Shown here: one piece after another, positions 8,049-17,142 of the stretch
Numbering within the stretch: position 1 is the first letter of the stretch
Layout: each line of letters starts with the position of its first letter
Assembly: GCA_949398305.1 (NCBI GenBank)
Contig: CASLVD010000006.1
Span: 1 to 48,726, forward strand
Reading direction: 5' to 3'
DNA length: 48,726 bases
Source: an uncultured Candidatus Melainabacteria bacterium
Lineage (GTDB): Bacteria; Cyanobacteriota; Vampirovibrionia; Gastranaerophilales; Gastranaerophilaceae
Made by a program: the position numbers and the translations under genes
Notes under the pieces: model-generated
Databases searched by the model: none
What the model was told of the DNA's origin: nothing
What the model saw: only the letters and a program-made list of their open reading frames with translations

Positions 8049-8642
8049 ATGAGAAAAGTACTTTTAATTGCAAGCATTTTATTCGTTGCTGTTGCATCTA
8101 CTGCTTGTATAAATAATTTAGCAGTTCAGGACTTAAATAATAAAGCAAAGATTTATGCAGATAAAGGAGATTATGTTCAGGCAATTGAAAGGTTAAAATC
8201 AAGTATTGATTTAGATCCTTCGGTGTTTGAAACTCACTATAACCTTGCAGTTGTTTATACAAAAGCCGAAGATTATATCAATGCAGTTGAAGAATATAAA
8301 AAAGTTATTGAAATGAAGCCTGATAACGCGGATTCTTACTATTCTCTTGCTGTTACGGAGAATAATTTAGCGGTTGATATTGAGCAGCTTAAGGTTCGTA
8401 TGAATATTGATGACACGCTTTTTACTCCTGAAAAAAGTAATAATGAAACTACAATTGAACTAACAGACGAGTTGACAGATAAAGAAAAAAATCTTGTGAA
8501 AGAACTTTATGATTCTGCAATTGCAAATTATCAAAAATATCTTGAATTAAATCCTAATGCTGATGATAAACAAGAAGTAGAAGCAAATATTCAAAAGATT
8601 CAGGAAGCTCAAAATCCAAATAGAAAGCAGGCAATTGACTAA
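8049..8642 (+). CDS. TPR lipoprotein
   Basis: Begins with a lipoprotein signal peptide ending in STAC, so Cys20 is the expected lipidated residue after Lgt and signal peptidase II action. About three tetratricopeptide repeats follow (residues 27-115 and about 150-190), of the type ALERAIDLDPSxxETHYNLAxVY, which usually hold protein partners. It is probably anchored to the inner or outer membrane facing the periplasm. The stop overlaps the lgt start as TAATG, so it is co-translated with the enzyme that would lipidate it. The partner is unknown. Confidence 0.85.
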   Translation: MRKVLLIASILFVAVASTACINNLAVQDLNNKAKIYADKGDYVQAIERLKSSIDLDPSVFETHYNLAVVYTKAEDYINAVEEYKKVIEMKPDNADSYYSLAVTENNLAVDIEQLKVRMNIDDTLFTPEKSNNETTIELTDELTDKEKNLVKELYDSAIANYQKYLELNPNADDKQEVEANIQKIQEAQNPNRKQAID

Positions 8643-9448
8643 TGTTTGTAATTCCGGCGCCAAATCCTGTTGCCTTTAATCTGTTCGGGCTGCCGATTTA
8701 TTGGTACGGTGTAATTATGGCATTTGCAATATTTGTCGGGATGCTTGTCGGAAATAAAGTTTTTAATAGCGTAAATTCAAATACACGCCGTGATGTAATT
8801 ATTGAATACGCACCGTTGATTATTATTTCTGGAATTTTAGGTGCAAGATTATATTTTTGTATGCTGAATCCCGGATATTACTTTTCTCATCCGATTGAAA
8901 TCCTTGATATCAGAGAAGGCGGATTATCTATTCACGGGGCGATAATTTTCGGGATTTTAAGCATTATTTTTACGGCAAAAAAGACAAAGGTATCCTTACT
9001 AAGTATTTTAGATGGGATGGCTTGTGCTGTTATCTGCGGTCAGGTGATAGGCAGGTGGGGAAACTATTTTAACTCGGAAGCTTACGGGCTGCCTGTAAAA
9101 AGTCAGAATTGGGGCTTATTTATTCCTGAGCCCCACAGAATTGCGGGTTATACTGATTTTAGTTTGTTTCATCCCGCATTTTTATACGAGAGTGTTTTGA
9201 ATCTCGCAGGATTTATTTTTCTTTTGTTTATAATGCTGAAATTTGGCAAAAAATACAAAGGACTTACTTTTTTTATTTATCTAATTATTTATGCTGTGAT
9301 AAGGTTTTTTATCGAACAGATTCGAATTGATAGTGCGTTGAATTTTGGCAATATACCTATAGCTGAAGTTGTATCAATTGTTTTATTCATTATCGGTTTG
9401 ATTGGTGCATTGGCGGTTTTGTGCCGCAATTTTACCCCCAAAAAATAA
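8642..9448 (+). CDS. lgt: Prolipoprotein diacylglyceryl transferase
   Basis: Integral inner-membrane enzyme that moves diacylglycerol from phosphatidylglycerol to the lipobox Cys of prolipoproteins. The family signature GRWGNYFNSEAYG is at about residues 136-148, and the N-terminal AFNLFGLPIYWYGVIMA is typical. Several hydrophobic segments fit the seven-helix topology, and 268 aa is normal. The ATG overlaps the stop of the TPR lipoprotein gene upstream. Confidence 0.95.
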   Translation: MFVIPAPNPVAFNLFGLPIYWYGVIMAFAIFVGMLVGNKVFNSVNSNTRRDVIIEYAPLIIISGILGARLYFCMLNPGYYFSHPIEILDIREGGLSIHGAIIFGILSIIFTAKKTKVSLLSILDGMACAVICGQVIGRWGNYFNSEAYGLPVKSQNWGLFIPEPHRIAGYTDFSLFHPAFLYESVLNLAGFIFLLFIMLKFGKKYKGLTFFIYLIIYAVIRFFIEQIRIDSALNFGNIPIAEVVSIVLFIIGLIGALAVLCRNFTPKK

Positions 9449-9549
9449 TATATACTCTTTATATAACTTTACATAACCGTGATTAAACGCAATTATGTTC
9501 GGCAGAAATTTTTTATATATAAGTGAAGTTTATATGAGGAGATTTGATA

Positions 9550-9702
9550 ATGCCTGAAATTACGTTATGTTTATTTGATTTGGAACAGTTGTTTAAATTG
9601 TTTCCGAAACCTGATAAAGAATTGAACAAAAAACTTCTTGAATATGAGCAGAAAGCACAGGAAAATATGGCTCAAATCAGGTTGAACTTGTTCGCTGAAT
9701 AA
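9550..9702 (+). CDS. Small 50-aa hypothetical protein
   Basis: ATG at 9550 follows GAGGAGATTTGATA, a good ribosome site, and the frame runs 50 codons to TAA at 9700-9702, just before a strong terminator hairpin. The peptide begins MPEITLCLFDLEQLFKLFPK and continues as a charged helix. I recognise no family. The ribosome site, spacing and terminator make it a credible gene. Confidence 0.6.
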   Translation: MPEITLCLFDLEQLFKLFPKPDKELNKKLLEYEQKAQENMAQIRLNLFAE

Positions 9703-9708
9703 AAAGAA

Positions 9709-9740
9709 AAGACAAGGTATCCCGCCTTGTCTTATTTTTA
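9709..9740. terminator. Rho-independent terminator
   Basis: Perfect 9-bp stem AAGACAAGG / CCTTGTCTT with a 7-base loop (9718-9724), followed by ATTTTTATT. It ends the plus-strand unit (TPR lipoprotein, lgt, small ORF). The A-rich run before the stem would let it also serve the minus-strand gene ending at 9774. Confidence 0.85.
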
Positions 9741-9773
9741 TTAGACTCAATTAATAAAAATACTTTGTTTAAG

Positions 9774-10319
9774 TTATACATCTTCAACTTTAATAATATC
9801 GTTTATTATTGCAATAATTGCACCTACAACAGCTCCTGTTACAAGGAAAAATCCTGTTGGTCTGTTATGTTTTGTAATTAAGTTGTATTCGCGGATTGCT
9901 TGTTTTGCGTGTTTTTCGGCTATAGCAGAAGATGATTTACATAATTTTTTGAATTCAAATAATTCGCCGGGATTTTTATCTTTTAGGGTTTCTAATGCTG
10001 TGCGGATTTTTGATTTTTTTACGTGATCACCTTCTTTTAATCCATCAAAAAGTTTTATAAATTCATCTTGAGCTTGTGATTTTGGTTCTTTTGATTGAAC
10101 TGAATCTATAAAATTTCGTGTTCTAAAATCGTATGCTGATTTTCGGTTATTTATTTTTTTGAGAGTGCTTACATATTCGTCAGATTTTTTTTCTTCAGCG
10201 GTAAGCGGGTAAGTGTATTGGAATACGACACCTGATGCAGCACCGATTGCCGCACCTTGTGATATGTGTGTAAATAAACCTTGTCTTTTGTCGTTTCCTT
10301 GTATTGCATCTACTTTCAT
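9774..10319 (-). CDS. Unknown protein with two hydrophobic segments
   Basis: A 181-aa protein I do not recognise. It has a short glycine/alanine-rich hydrophobic stretch near residues 19-35 (GAAIGAASGVVFQ), a long charged, mostly helical middle (40-150), and a clear C-terminal membrane helix near 153-173 (GFFLVTGAVVGAIIAIIND). Such a layout fits a small membrane-associated protein. It is monocistronic, with a hairpin 34 bp upstream of the start and a likely bidirectional terminator after it. Confidence 0.6.
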   Translation of the reverse strand: MKVDAIQGNDKRQGLFTHISQGAAIGAASGVVFQYTYPLTAEEKKSDEYVSTLKKINNRKSAYDFRTRNFIDSVQSKEPKSQAQDEFIKLFDGLKEGDHVKKSKIRTALETLKDKNPGELFEFKKLCKSSSAIAEKHAKQAIREYNLITKHNRPTGFFLVTGAVVGAIIAIINDIIKVEDV

Positions 10320-10352
10320 TGTAAATCCTTTTTGATTTCTAATACTAAGGCA

Positions 10353-10379
10353 TTAATTAAGTTTTTCTAACTTAATTAA
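10353..10379. repeat. Inverted repeat upstream of the 181-aa gene
   Basis: Perfect 11-bp arms TTAATTAAGTT and AACTTAATTAA around TTTCT, 34 bp upstream of the start at 10319. Neither strand follows it with a T run, so an operator or mRNA-leader hairpin is more likely than a terminator. The rest of 10320-10491 shows nothing I can name. Confidence 0.55.
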
Positions 10380-10491
10380 GAACTATGAAAGGACTTGCAC
10401 TTAAATATTTTATTCAGACTGCAGAAAAAATTATCTGAACAAAACTGAGTAATCAAACCCTCGTTTTTATGTTGTGCATTATAAATTAAAA

Positions 10492-11526
10492 TTATTTCTT
10501 TGTCAAGACTCTGCCTAAATTTAGCAAAAGCATGATACCAACAAGTGCGATAGTAAGGTAAAAATAGTATTTGATGGCATTATGGCTTGCAAATAAACAT
10601 GCTAGTCCGCCGGCTAATATTGCAACAGACGTTAGGATTACGACAGTTTTCTTTTGAGAAAAACCGGCATGAAGAAGTTTGTGGTGAATGTGTTCAGCAT
10701 CAGCTACAAAAGGAGATTGACCTTTGCAGATTCTTCTAAGACTTGCGTATGTGATATCAATAATAGGTACAGCCAAAACTACAAACGGCAGAAGAATTGA
10801 TAATGTAGCAACTTTCATAACACCTGTGATAGATATTGTGGCAAGCAAAAATCCGGCAAATAATGCGCCGCTGTCACCCATAAAGATTTTTGCAGGATTA
10901 AAGTTGAAGGTTAAAAATGCAAGCATTGAACCCGCAAGAATAAAACCAATCAAAGCGCTAATAGGGTTTGGCGGAGATAGTGTGATTGCAAGGATTGCAA
11001 GAGTAATTGCATTAACTGTAACAACAGAACCTGCAAGTCCGTCAACACCATCAATAAAGTTTACTGCATTTGAAATTCCGACAATCCACAAAAGCGTAAT
11101 AGGATACGAAAACCATCCCAAGTCAATTTCCCAGAATGGAATTGTATTTATTTGAACACCCAGCAGATAAACAATTGTCGCGATAGATACCTGAATAAGG
11201 AGTTTAAATTTAGCGCCAAGCCCGTAAACATCATCAATTAGTCCGAGCAGAAACATCAATGAACTTCCAAGAAGTATGCCTGACATAAGTTTACCGTACG
11301 GATAATAACTCATTAACACAAGACATAAAAAAGTCAGCATTGTACTTGCCCAGATTGCGACTCCGCCGATTCGGGATATTGGTTTTGTGTGAATTTTTCT
11401 TTCATTCGGGACATCAACAAGTCCTTCTTTTTTTGAAAAACTTATAACCATAGGAACAAGAAATACCCCGAAAATATAGGCTATAATTGTTCCGATTATT
11501 TGTGAGTGTGCTAACTTAATAATTAT
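10492..11526 (-). CDS. MraY/WecA-family polyprenyl-phosphate sugar-1-phosphate transferase
   Basis: Multi-span inner-membrane enzyme that transfers a sugar-1-phosphate from a UDP-sugar to undecaprenyl phosphate, starting a cell-wall or surface polymer. Visible motifs are DVPNERKIHTKPISRIGG, LGLIDDVYGLGAKFK, NAVNFIDGVDGLAGS, FMGDSGALFAGFLLA and ADAEHIHHKLLHAG; these fit the WecA/TagO side of the family better than MraY. The first ATG (11451) would delete the first membrane helix. The frame stays open upstream to a ribosome site AAAGGAG (11534-11540), but only ATA (11526), ATT or ATC codons lie at the right distance, so I propose a non-standard start at 11526. Confidence 0.8.
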   Translation of the reverse strand: MIIKLAHSQIIGTIIAYIFGVFLVPMVISFSKKEGLVDVPNERKIHTKPISRIGGVAIWASTMLTFLCLVLMSYYPYGKLMSGILLGSSLMFLLGLIDDVYGLGAKFKLLIQVSIATIVYLLGVQINTIPFWEIDLGWFSYPITLLWIVGISNAVNFIDGVDGLAGSVVTVNAITLAILAITLSPPNPISALIGFILAGSMLAFLTFNFNPAKIFMGDSGALFAGFLLATISITGVMKVATLSILLPFVVLAVPIIDITYASLRRICKGQSPFVADAEHIHHKLLHAGFSQKKTVVILTSVAILAGGLACLFASHNAIKYYFYLTIALVGIMLLLNLGRVLTKK

Positions 11527-11549
11527 GATGTGTCTCCTTTATATTTGAA

Positions 11550-12788
11550 TTAGCTGTATAGCGGGTGTTTTTGACATAATTTCAAAGAACGTTCTCTCAA
11601 ATTCTTTAATGCAATTTCATTATCTGATGAAAATACTGCAGATGCAATAATTTTTGCAACTTCTGTCATATCTTCTTCTTTGAAGCCTCTTGTTGTAACT
11701 GCAGGTGTACCGAGTCTGATACCGCTTGTAACAAACGGGCTTTGCGGGTCATTTGGTACAGTGTTTTTATTTGCGGTAATTCCGACAGCTTCTAAAACAT
11801 TTGCAATGTCTTTACCTGTTTTGCCTGTTCTTCTAAGATCTAAGGTCATTAGGTGGTTTTCAGTCATTCCGCCTACGATATCAAGTCCTTCATCAAGTAA
11901 ACCTTGAGCTAAAGCTTGAGCGTTTTTAACAATTTGTTGTGCATAAATTTTAAATTCAGGTTTTGAAGCTTCTAATAATGCAACTGCTTTACCTGCAATA
12001 ATATGTTCTAACGGTCCTCCTTGAAGTCCCGGAAATACTGCTTTGTCAATTGCTGTTGCAAATTCTTCTTTGCACATAATAATTCCGCCGCGAGGTCCGC
12101 GAAGTGATTTATGAGTTGTTGTTGTGACAAAATCGCAATACGGCGCAGGTGACGGGTGAATTCCGGCTGCAACAAGTCCTGCGATATGAGCTATATCAGC
12201 TAATAATAAAGCTCCGACTTCATCTGCGATTTCTTTGAATTTTTTGAAATCAATAACTTTAGAGTAATTACTTGCTCCGCAAATAATTAATTTAGGTTTA
12301 TGCTCAAGCGCCATTTGGCGAACATTTTCGTAGTCGATTTCGCCGTTTTCGTTAATCCCGTAGCTTTTCACATCGTAATATAAGCCTGAAAAATTAACGG
12401 GAGAACCGTGAGAAAGATGACCGCCGTTAGATAAATCCATGCTTAAAACTCTGTCGCCGGGTTTCATTGTTGCCATAAAGACTGCCATATTAGCTTGAGC
12501 TCCGCTGTGCGGTTGTACGTTAGCATGATCCATATGGAAAAGTTCGCATGCTCTTTTTTGTGCGATTTCTTCAATTACATCGATGTGTTCACATCCGTTA
12601 TAATATCTTTTGTGCGGTTTGCCTTCTGCATATTTATTGGTTAAAACGCTTCCGCATGCTTCCATAACTGCATGTGATGTGAAGTTTTCACTTGCAATAA
12701 GTTCAATATTTTCCTGTTGTCTTTTAAGTTCTAATTCTATTTGCTGCGCAACTTGCGGGTCTGTTTGTTTTATATTTTCTAAATTCAT
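11550..12788 (-). CDS. glyA: Serine hydroxymethyltransferase
   Basis: PLP enzyme interconverting serine and glycine with tetrahydrofolate, the main source of one-carbon units. The PLP lysine is K227 in [14 protein letters not shown]. Other family marks are [10 protein letters not shown] near residue 29, [15 protein letters not shown] near 51, QPHSGAQAN near 92 and [14 protein letters not shown] near 196. Length 412 aa is standard. GGGAG precedes the ATG. Confidence 0.97.
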   Translation of the reverse strand: MNLENIKQTDPQVAQQIELELKRQQENIELIASENFTSHAVMEACGSVLTNKYAEGKPHKRYYNGCEHIDVIEEIAQKRACELFHMDHANVQPHSGAQANMAVFMATMKPGDRVLSMDLSNGGHLSHGSPVNFSGLYYDVKSYGINENGEIDYENVRQMALEHKPKLIICGASNYSKVIDFKKFKEIADEVGALLLADIAHIAGLVAAGIHPSPAPYCDFVTTTTHKSLRGPRGGIIMCKEEFATAIDKAVFPGLQGGPLEHIIAGKAVALLEASKPEFKIYAQQIVKNAQALAQGLLDEGLDIVGGMTENHLMTLDLRRTGKTGKDIANVLEAVGITANKNTVPNDPQSPFVTSGIRLGTPAVTTRGFKEEDMTEVAKIIASAVFSSDNEIALKNLRERSLKLCQKHPLYS

Positions 12789-12843
12789 ACACTCTCCCTT
12801 TTTATTCTTAATTATACTTTATAATACTATTTGCGCAAGTTTG

Positions 12844-13440
12844 TTAATCTTGGTCGGTATCTTCGATTTTATCAGCTTCCGGTGGATAAGATTCTTTAAG
12901 TACATTAACTATATAATCCACATCTCTGGATATTTCGTAATATTTTTTTGCTTTTGAATCTATAATACAAGTATTCATCAGGCAGTTAGATGTTAGGTTA
13001 AGAACTTTATTTAATTCAGCCTGATCAGGAGATTCCATTGTACAGCCTTCGGATTCCGGATCATATTTAACTCTTAATTCTTCATGCAAGTCTTCCCAAT
13101 TCTTGAATGGAATTACTTTATAATTAATCGTTTCATTTTCAAGTTTTTTTGTTAATTCATCATGAAAAATTAATCCTTCTTTCTTATCAAAGGTATGTGT
13201 ATCATATCCGTAAATAAATATTGGCTTATCGGAATTATAAATGTTTTCGTATGCCTGATATTTTTTTGAAAGTTCCGGAATATCAGATGGCATGTTATGT
13301 TCTTCAGTAATATTAACCAAAGTACTAACAATAGCGAACTGTTTCATTGATTTATATCTGTTAAATGCTGATATTCCACTGTATAATATAATTATTGCAA
13401 TAATTCCTGTTATGATTTTTTCATATTTGTTTAACTTCAT
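12844..13440 (-). CDS. Unknown membrane-anchored protein
   Basis: A 198-aa protein with a single N-terminal membrane helix (about residues 8-26, IITGIIAIIILYSGISA) and a mostly hydrophilic remainder probably outside the cytoplasm. The segment DKPIFIYGYDTHTF followed by a Cys pair (NCLMNTCIID) could suggest a thioredoxin-like fold, but I see no CxxC and make no such call. A GGAG ribosome site lies in the end of the NagZ-like gene, whose stop overlaps this start (TAAATG), so the two are translated together. Confidence 0.55.
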   Translation of the reverse strand: MKLNKYEKIITGIIAIIILYSGISAFNRYKSMKQFAIVSTLVNITEEHNMPSDIPELSKKYQAYENIYNSDKPIFIYGYDTHTFDKKEGLIFHDELTKKLENETINYKVIPFKNWEDLHEELRVKYDPESEGCTMESPDQAELNKVLNLTSNCLMNTCIIDSKAKKYYEISRDVDYIVNVLKESYPPEADKIEDTDQD

Positions 13441-14421
13441 TTAGCTCTCCATTTTTAAGAATTTATTTTTTAATTCCATAATTTTATTGTAAGAAAATTC
13501 TATATTTCCCTTTAACTCATCATCAATTATAGCTTTTTGATAAATTTTTTCAATTATGTTAATTGTTTTTTCATCTGAAAATCTGTAGATAAATAAATTT
13601 ACTCCTGCTTTAATTGCCATTTCACAGGCTTCAACTTCACCAAAAGCTGAAACTCCTTTCATAACCATGTCATCAGAAATTATGACACCGTTAAATCCGA
13701 GTTTTTCGCGTAAATACGACAGAGCATTTTTACTTAATGATGTAGGGATAGGCTCTTTTTCAAAACAAGTGCAGTGAAGATGTGCAGCCATAATCATTTC
13801 TATCCCGTTATTTATTGCAGATTTAAACGGTTTTATATGGGTTTGTTCCATTTCTTGAAGGGGTAAATCAATTTTTGGCAGAGTCAGATGGCTGTCAGCA
13901 TTCGCATCACCGTGTCCCGGGAAGTGCTTAACGCATGGGATTATGCCACTTTTACGATAAATTCCGGATACAATTTTTTCACATTTTATGACCTCATCAG
14001 GGTTTGAAGAAAATGCTCTTTCCCCGATTATAGGGTTATTCGGGTTTGTGTTGGTGTCTATACATGGGGCAAAGTTTAAATTTATCCCGTATGAAACAAG
14101 TTCTTGTGCAATTTCTTCTGTTTGAGCGGTTAAAAAGTCTTTACCTTTTTCACAGGCAAACTTTGCGGATAAATATTTTTTGCCGTTATGAATATTTTCT
14201 GTTCTTTCAACCCTTCCGCCTTCCTGATCTATTGATAAAAACGGAGGGGTTTTAGACTGATTTTTAATTTCTTTTGTCAGGTTTTTAAATTGTTCGGCTG
14301 ATTGAATATCTTTTGTAAAAAATATTACTCCGCCAAGCCCTTCTTTCAAGGCTTGTTTGTAATTCCCGCCATCAAGCCCGAGAATAAACATTTGATATAA
14401 TTTTTCTTTTAATTCTGTCAT
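13441..14421 (-). CDS. nagZ: Glycoside hydrolase family 3, beta-N-acetylhexosaminidase type
   Basis: NagZ-type enzyme, expected to remove N-acetylglucosamine from muropeptides during wall recycling. It has the GH3 NagZ signature KHFPGHGDANADSH at residues 165-178, containing the general acid/base His, and the Asp nucleophile in GVIISDDMVMKG (D250). There is no signal peptide, as expected for cytoplasmic NagZ. I choose ATG 14421, right after the upstream stop with GAAGG ahead, over an in-frame TTG at 14439. The 326-aa length is near the usual size. Confidence 0.85.
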   Translation of the reverse strand: MTELKEKLYQMFILGLDGGNYKQALKEGLGGVIFFTKDIQSAEQFKNLTKEIKNQSKTPPFLSIDQEGGRVERTENIHNGKKYLSAKFACEKGKDFLTAQTEEIAQELVSYGINLNFAPCIDTNTNPNNPIIGERAFSSNPDEVIKCEKIVSGIYRKSGIIPCVKHFPGHGDANADSHLTLPKIDLPLQEMEQTHIKPFKSAINNGIEMIMAAHLHCTCFEKEPIPTSLSKNALSYLREKLGFNGVIISDDMVMKGVSAFGEVEACEMAIKAGVNLFIYRFSDEKTINIIEKIYQKAIIDDELKGNIEFSYNKIMELKNKFLKMES

Positions 14422-14422
14422 C

Positions 14423-15007
14423 TTAACCTTCGTAAACAAATTCGAAAACTTCTGTTAAATCAAGAAGATTACCGGATTTTATAACTTCTTGAATCTTTTC
14501 GTGAATTTTTTCTGATTCCTGAGCGGATGGAGTTTTAAATTCAGCCGGAAGCTTAACATCATCAGTTGTTTTTGTACCAACAAAACCGCAGTTTAGAGTT
14601 AGAAATTCCTTATAAAGTTCAAGAATTTTTATATGAAGCGGATTTATTTGGTAATCTGTGCCAAGGTAATATTTAATATCTTTTTTTAGACGGGTAAAAA
14701 ATTCGATTGAATAATCAGCTTCTTCAATAGTTTCTTCTCTGTCGTATGTCCCGCCGATACAAGGATTACCGTCAATTTGTACATTCCCAAGAGATTTTAT
14801 ATAGACTGCCCAGAGTAAACTGCCAAGACAGAAACCTACGTTATTATCAACCATTCTTGTAATTTGCGGATAAAGCATTTTGAATTTCATTTTTCGCTGT
14901 CCAAGATTTTTGAACTGGTTTATACTTGCGTATAAGTATTCGGCACTTATTGATAAAATTGTTGTATGTTGGGCATAACCCGGGTCAAACAGTACTGATT
15001 CTGTCAT
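14423..15007 (-). CDS. Unknown 194-aa protein
   Basis: No family recognised. It is a soluble, mixed-charge protein beginning MTESVLFDPGYAQHTTILSI, with a possible glycine turn CIGGTYDREETIEEADY in the middle and helical stretches at both ends. AGAGG precedes the ATG at a spacing of about 10. It lies between the secreted hydrolase and nagZ genes with almost no gap on either side, so it is part of that operon. Confidence 0.55.
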   Translation of the reverse strand: MTESVLFDPGYAQHTTILSISAEYLYASINQFKNLGQRKMKFKMLYPQITRMVDNNVGFCLGSLLWAVYIKSLGNVQIDGNPCIGGTYDREETIEEADYSIEFFTRLKKDIKYYLGTDYQINPLHIKILELYKEFLTLNCGFVGTKTTDDVKLPAEFKTPSAQESEKIHEKIQEVIKSGNLLDLTEVFEFVYEG

Positions 15008-15009
15008 TT

Positions 15010-16203
15010 TTATAATACCTCTGATTTCTTATTTTTACGTTTTAAAACTTTGTTTTGATATTTTTCATCATATTGAAATTTTGTTCCGTTAACGAAACTT
15101 TTCACGACACCTTTTGAGAAAGTTCCTCTTGCTGACCAGTATGAAGTGTGGGCAAAAAGTGCAGAACGTTTTGACCAGACACTTGAGTTATCGTAGATTA
15201 CACCGGTTGGATTTTCTACATTTATACCAAGCCGTTCTTCCATTTGTTCTGTTGTAAGGTTTCTGCTTGACGGAAATCCAAGAGGATCTTCCCTAAAGTT
15301 AACAGTCAGAAAGTAGATTCCGTTTTCAAGAATATATTTAATCATATATTTGTTATAAAAATTAAGTTCGTAGTTTTCGTCTGCTAAATCCGAGTAAAAC
15401 AATGGAATCGGGCTTGCAAAATTTACCACACCGCGCACATAACCTGATGGCGCGCAGTATTTATCAGTCATATCATCAAGATTAAGGTAATTTTCTTTAA
15501 GCTTTTCTGTATTTTGATTTAGTACCAGATGTCCTGTGTTAGACATTACTCCTAAGCTGTTTTTATCATGTGAAATAGCTGAAATACAAGTATTTTTTTT
15601 AGGGTTTTCTTTTACAAAATTTATAACTTCTTCATCTGCATTTAGTGCTGTAAATAATTTTCCCGGATTTATATAAGGCAGTTTATGGAGCATATATTGA
15701 TAAGTTACAAAAGTTCCTGCGGAATATCCGTAAAGTATTACATTTTGATTTTTTGCGGCATCTTCTTTTACTTTTTCATTAAGTTCATCAAGAATAGGAA
15801 GCATGTTGTGAGTTTTTTGTACCCATATGGCATCGTGCATAAATTGGGTTAACAGGCTTCTTACTTCATATGCTAAAGTTGAACTTATTGCTTTTGAGAT
15901 ATTTAATCTGTCTTTTACAAAATCCAAATCTGTTTTGCTGTTGTAACCCCAGAAAAATATTTGCGGAGTTTCTTCGATTACCAGCTTGTTATCCTTAGTC
16001 CATTTTTTTATTGCAGAATTTTTTTCAAATTTCTTTTTCATCACAGGGTGAAGTTTGTTAACCCCTTTGATGTACCAGTCTTTCATTTTTTTGTCATTGT
16101 TGTTTGAACCGTTAATGTATAAAAAAGTAAGATTGGTGTCTTGTGCCGGAGTTGCAAGCTGTAGTGTTAAAATTGCTAAAATAGTTAATAAAATCTTTTT
16201 CAT
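15010..16203 (-). CDS. Secreted alpha/beta-hydrolase-like protein
   Basis: Begins with a Sec signal peptide (MKKILLTILAILTLQLATPA), so it acts in the periplasm or outside. The nucleophile-elbow motif GYSAG places a candidate catalytic Ser at residue 161 within NVILYGYSAGTFVTYQYML, as in serine lipases and esterases. Candidate His residues lie in the C-terminal part (for example SALFAHTSYW), but I cannot assign the triad. There is no obvious ribosome site before the ATG; a TAAAAT hexamer lies about 10 bases upstream. Substrate unknown. Confidence 0.65.
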   Translation of the reverse strand: MKKILLTILAILTLQLATPAQDTNLTFLYINGSNNNDKKMKDWYIKGVNKLHPVMKKKFEKNSAIKKWTKDNKLVIEETPQIFFWGYNSKTDLDFVKDRLNISKAISSTLAYEVRSLLTQFMHDAIWVQKTHNMLPILDELNEKVKEDAAKNQNVILYGYSAGTFVTYQYMLHKLPYINPGKLFTALNADEEVINFVKENPKKNTCISAISHDKNSLGVMSNTGHLVLNQNTEKLKENYLNLDDMTDKYCAPSGYVRGVVNFASPIPLFYSDLADENYELNFYNKYMIKYILENGIYFLTVNFREDPLGFPSSRNLTTEQMEERLGINVENPTGVIYDNSSVWSKRSALFAHTSYWSARGTFSKGVVKSFVNGTKFQYDEKYQNKVLKRKNKKSEVL

Positions 16204-16228
16204 ATTAAAGATTTTAACATAATAATAT

Positions 16229-17092
16229 TTATTTTGCAGTTTTTAAAACATATCTTGCCGCCGCTGTTGCAGGTTCAACAATTCCGTCATGGAATCTGAT
16301 CGGATATACGTCAGTGAGGTGTTTTGTATCATTTTTTACAATACAGGTTTTATTTGCATTTAGTGATTCTGAACCTTTAGAACAACTAACTTCTTTGTTT
16401 GGTAAATTCGTTCCGTTAACATCAATAAAACCATAGCACATACTTGTTCCGTTACCATCGGCAGATTCTGTTTTTATTGATGTACCTATCCTTAAACTGC
16501 ATCCGTTATTTTGACCTAAAACATTGACAAATCCTATTATTATGCCGTCAGAGAGTACATATGCCATGTAATTTGATAATTCTTTTCCCTGAGCATTAAA
16601 GAAATATGAGTTTTCAATGTTGTAATTTTGTTGAGAACCTTTTTTATTTATTTTTATATCAGTAGCTTTTGTATAAAATGTTGCACCTGTTAATGTGCCG
16701 TTCAAAATTGCGCAAATAGTTTGAGTTTGTTCGGGGTTCTCATTTGCTGCGTTTGCTCCGCATTGTGCTGAGATACCTGCATAATCAAACCCGTATTGAG
16801 CTTGTGACATTCTTGCGGCTTGAGACAGAGTAGATATTGTTTTCTTTAAACGTGAACGATATTGTTGTGAGCGGGTGTTTGCAATAAGTGTCGGAATTGT
16901 CATAGCTGCTACGACACCGATTATACCAAGGGTGATTAAAACCTCAGCCAAAGTAAAACCCTCCTCGGCCGGAGTGGGCACTTTGCTACAAACCTTAGCA
17001 CCTATTACATCAATCCACGACCTGCGGTGCTCAACCGGTGGCATAGCTACGTGTGTAGCACCTTCTGCTAAAGTAAAACCTTTTTTATACAT
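16229..17092 (-). CDS. Type IV pseudopilin with an in-frame leader insertion
   Basis: Pilin-like protein whose N-terminus carries GFTLAE twice: at residues 5-10 and again at 45-50. Only the second runs into the hydrophobic helix VLITLGIIGVVAAMTIPTLI, so the mature protein probably begins at the second Phe. The 34 residues between (11-44, starting GATHVAMPPVEHRR) come from a GC-rich insertion. The globular domain has many Cys. Its VDVNGTNLPN motif matches the paralogues, but the following GKD is missing. AGGAGG precedes the ATG. It is divergent from an HTH gene across 111 bp that contain a perfect 26-bp palindrome. Confidence 0.85.
   Translation of the reverse strand: MYKKGFTLAEGATHVAMPPVEHRRSWIDVIGAKVCSKVPTPAEEGFTLAEVLITLGIIGVVAAMTIPTLIANTRSQQYRSRLKKTISTLSQAARMSQAQYGFDYAGISAQCGANAANENPEQTQTICAILNGTLTGATFYTKATDIKINKKGSQQNYNIENSYFFNAQGKELSNYMAYVLSDGIIIGFVNVLGQNNGCSLRIGTSIKTESADGNGTSMCYGFIDVNGTNLPNKEVSCSKGSESLNANKTCIVKNDTKHLTDVYPIRFHDGIVEPATAAARYVLKTAK
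16943..17080 (-). repeat. GC-rich insertion flanked by FTLAE-coding repeats
   Basis: Two 18-bp copies of the GFTLAE codons (17063-17080 and 16943-16960, 15 of 18 bases the same) enclose 102 bp (16961-17062) with about 56% G+C by my count, far above its surroundings. The reading frame is kept. The insert holds GCTAC-ACAC-GTAGC, a small inverted repeat, near its beginning. Since the leader ahead of the second FTLAE should be cut off, the insertion need not alter the mature pilin. Confidence 0.75.
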
Positions 17093-17142
17093 AAAACCTC
17101 CTGAATATTAACATATAAAACAATATAAAAGCGTATATGCTA

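Noticed and set aside
12844-13440. Thioredoxin-like function for the 198-aa anchored protein
   Set aside because: The Cys residues are spaced CxxxxC (NCLMNTC) rather than CxxC, and no cis-Pro loop is evident.
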